A stretch of DNA of 64,000 bases from the NCBI GenBank assembly GCA_033026295.1, contig CM065172.1:13883165-13947164 (forward strand). Reading direction: 5' to 3'. Under the pieces are notes generated by a model. That model worked only from the letters and a program-made list of their open reading frames with translations, did no database searches and had not been told where the DNA came from. Source of the DNA: Channa striata. Its lineage: Eukaryota; Chordata; Actinopteri; Anabantiformes; Channidae. Shown piece after piece: positions 61,801 to 64,000 of this stretch; position 1 is the first letter of the stretch, and every line of letters begins with the position of its first letter. Made by a program: the position numbers and the translations under genes.

Positions 61801-62860
61801 GTGTTAATGTGATAGAAAAGAGGATAGGTAGAATATTTTCTCTCCCTTCAGAGCTATCTATTATATATCGATTTATACATGATTTAAAATGAGTTCTCTG
61901 TGAAATGTACCATCTATTCAATTTGTTTTTGAATAGGATCGCGCGTTGCGGATTTTGATGGTTTCATTGCGACCTTAAAAAATACAAATTCCTCTTAGAC
62001 CATTCCCGAAGGAAAGAGACATAGCATCTTAAAATTTTGAAATTCACTGAGGTTGCGATTTGAAATCCTTAAGCAGTCCTTCTGCTTTTGTTGTCGTGTT
62101 GTGTAACTTATTGTCGTACCATGTAGAATTTTAAAATGATTTGACAAAAGAGTAGCTATCTATGTAAAGCACGAGTCAGTGGCTGGCGCTGTTTTGTTCA
62201 GTAATATTTACTGTGTATGTGATTTATAAACAGTTTTCAACGTGTTGAATAAATATATAGTTTCTGTCCATGTGTCTTAAAGGCTCGATGTGATTTTCAT
62301 AAATGTTAAGTATTTGGAGGTGGAATTTCCTTTCCAGCTCGACACTTGGGACCTAGCGCACAGTCGCTGAAGGTCAAGTATGCAACAGTGTTGCACAATC
62401 CGACGGTGCCTGATTAAAGCTCCTACACTTGTAGATGGAAAATCCTGTCACCTGTTCAAGTTTGTCCAGTATTGGTTCAGAGCACAATCAATTTAGCTAG
62501 GACTATATATTATCCTGCATGAATATCAGCATCTAGCTTCCAAATATTTAACGGAAGAAAAGGGCTTGGAAAATCCAAAGTTCACCCGGGGAAAGGCAAA
62601 CATTAGCACTAAGTGTTTGAGCAGGCATGTCACTGATATCTGAGCCAAAAAACAACGAGTGCGTGCTTGGTCTTAGTTTGCATAAATATTCTAAATACAT
62701 GCTGAATTTGTAGTGATTGCAGCTGAAATTACACATAAATGATGTGCTTTAGTCACTTATCGACAATTCCATTTTTCACCTCATTGGACCCATGCATGCA
62801 AATCCTGTTACACAACAATGTGGTGGATAAATATGTGTATAATTATTGAACATGACCAAT
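58826..62860. other. Start of the hoxc12-hoxc11 intergenic interval
   Basis: Repeat-poor, mostly AT-rich DNA. GC/CpG-rich blocks at 61590-61800 and 62330-62480 stand out. This is the interval that holds HOTAIR (antisense) in mammals, but I see no sequence I can assign to it. hoxc11 itself is beyond the window. Confidence 0.35.
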
Positions 62861-62861
62861 T

Positions 62862-63450
62862 CAATCCACTTTATTTATATAGGACATTTAAAAACAACCA
62901 AGTTGACCAAAGTGCTTTACATTGTATAGTTAAGAAACCACGTAAGAAACGATCACATAATAATTAAAAGATAATCAACTATCTATAAATAATAATTATG
63001 TCAATGAAAAAAGTAAAAGAAATAAATTAAGGCATAAAATAATTATAAATAAAAAAAAACAAAAGCAAACTACTTTCAGTCTGAATTAAACGCCAGAGAA
63101 TAAAAATGGGTTTTAAGACGTGACTTGAAAACCGCCACGCTTGGGGTCTAACATGGAGAGGAGTTTATTCCATAATCTGGGCCCTGTGACTGAAAAAGCA
63201 CGGTCCCTTCTGCTCTTGAGCCTGGTCTTAGGGACCTCAAGAAGCAGCTGATCAGTAGATCTGAGGGGCCGAACAGGAGTGTATGGATGAAGAAGTTCAA
63301 AAATATAAGAAGGAACTAGACCTCTTCATGGTTAAAACCCCTTAAAACCAAACAATAAAATCTTGAACTTGACTCTAAAATGGACTGGAAGCCAGTGAAG
63401 GGACGCCAGGATCGGTGTAATATGCTCCCGCTTACGAGTGCCGGTGATCA
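62862..63450. repeat. Teleost interspersed repeat
   Basis: Opens with ATTCAATCCACTTTATTTAT and CAAAGTGCTTTACATTG, and continues with GGGTTTTAAGACGTGACTTG, CTGATCAGTAGATCTGAGGG and GGAAGCCAGTGAAGGGACGC. This is a block order repeated widely in fish genomes and reminiscent of the 25750-26050 portion of the LINE. It breaks the repeat-poor Hox interval. Confidence 0.65.
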
Positions 63451-64000
63451 TTCGAGCTGACCACACTGTCAATATGTGGTCACGCTAAGATTTTTTGCAC
63501 CGTAGCTGCAAATCATGAAATACCAAAACAAACCTTTGTGTAATGGTAAGCCTGTTGTGCGTAATTCTGAGGGGTAATTGTGCGCAATTTCCGGAACCTG
63601 CACAAAACTGTTTATGTCTGATGGTTCGTCAAAACTGAATTATTTGAAACACTGGGCATATTATCCCCGCTCATTCGGCATTGGCATTTAAGCAAATTAT
63701 TAGTATACTAAAAGGTCCATTGAATGGCAGGACTAAAAATATATTTTTTGTTACATCTACATGTGACAGCCCATAGCCTCTAGTTCTGTCTTCACATAAA
63801 ATGTTCTTTATTTTGGCTTTTCCGAAATAACATCACCGTGAAGATAAAAACCCCGTCGGTAAGATATCTGACACAAGCTTTTTCTTAGTTTATTTCGAAT
63901 TTGTTCAAAGATATGTACACTTCAGTCTTTACTGTTCCTTTCTTCATGGGACTTCCAGGTTTTTCTAGGACACCTAAATAGTAGCTGGTGCCAGCAGCCA
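63451..64000. other. Non-coding right edge
   Basis: AT-rich DNA with no feature recognised. Confidence 0.4.

Noticed and set aside
58826..64000. A HOTAIR gene between hoxc12 and hoxc11
   Set aside because: I cannot recognise any HOTAIR exon; position alone does not justify the call.
1..64000. tRNA genes or a CRISPR array
   Set aside because: No cloverleaf with A/B boxes was noticed, and tandem tracts here are simple microsatellites without unique spacers.

Overview
The window is vertebrate nuclear DNA, almost certainly from a ray-finned (teleost) fish. It carries the 5' end of a HoxC cluster, with two complete two-exon homeobox genes on the + strand. hoxc13 (probably hoxc13a) lies at 44636-47501 and hoxc12 (probably hoxc12a) at 55091-56998, in the normal cluster order. 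Both keep intact reading frames, consensus splice sites and near-canonical Abd-B-class homeodomains. The next gene expected on the 3' side, hoxc11, is not reached before position 64000. The fish assignment rests on the Hox sequences and on fish-type repeats: an RTE LINE with its diagnostic 3' tail, L2/Rex1-like LINEs, Tc1-like elements and SINE-like tails. The 'a' suffix is inferred, because many teleosts keep only one HoxC cluster.

Layout. At 1.37-1.8 kb is a CpG-rich, TATA-less promoter firing leftwards, with CCAAT, ZNF143-like and ETS sites, a probable non-coding first exon and a strong minus-strand donor. By synteny with other vertebrates this could be the CALCOCO1-type neighbour that flanks HOXC13, but no coding exon of it is inside the window. 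From 1.8 to 17.4 kb the DNA is AT-rich and non-coding, with several GC-richer islands that look like candidate conserved regulatory elements. From 17.4 to 33.6 kb lies a transposon-rich belt. It holds an R2-like reverse-transcriptase fragment, two L2/Rex1-type LINE remnants on the minus strand, an internally deleted RTE element, two dead Tc1-like transposase fragments, a duplicated unknown repeat, and a TIR-bounded cassette carrying splice-competent exon-like pieces. From 33.6 to 44.4 kb repeats fade and CpG-containing single-copy DNA takes over, the expected upstream regulatory landscape of hoxc13. From 44.4 to 58.8 kb are the two Hox genes, their promoters, introns, 3' UTRs and a repeat-poor intergenic region. 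From 58.8 to 62.8 kb is the start of the hoxc12-hoxc11 interval, and at 62.86-63.45 kb an interspersed repeat.

How the genes work together. hoxc13 and hoxc12 are posterior Hox transcription factors. Their proximity, common orientation and the repeat-poor DNA around them fit shared collinear regulation in the tail and posterior body.

I did not find a convincing new multi-gene system. The items most worth checking are: a recurrent AACTTGAACTT-type motif concentrated on the Hox side; several strong hairpins (5.6, 24.8 and 52.1 kb); a few exon-like open segments with donors outside known genes (29-32.6, 40.9 and 61.6 kb); and a 9-bp inverted repeat framing a CRE-like site upstream of hoxc12. No alignment or search was possible, so conservation claims are inferences.
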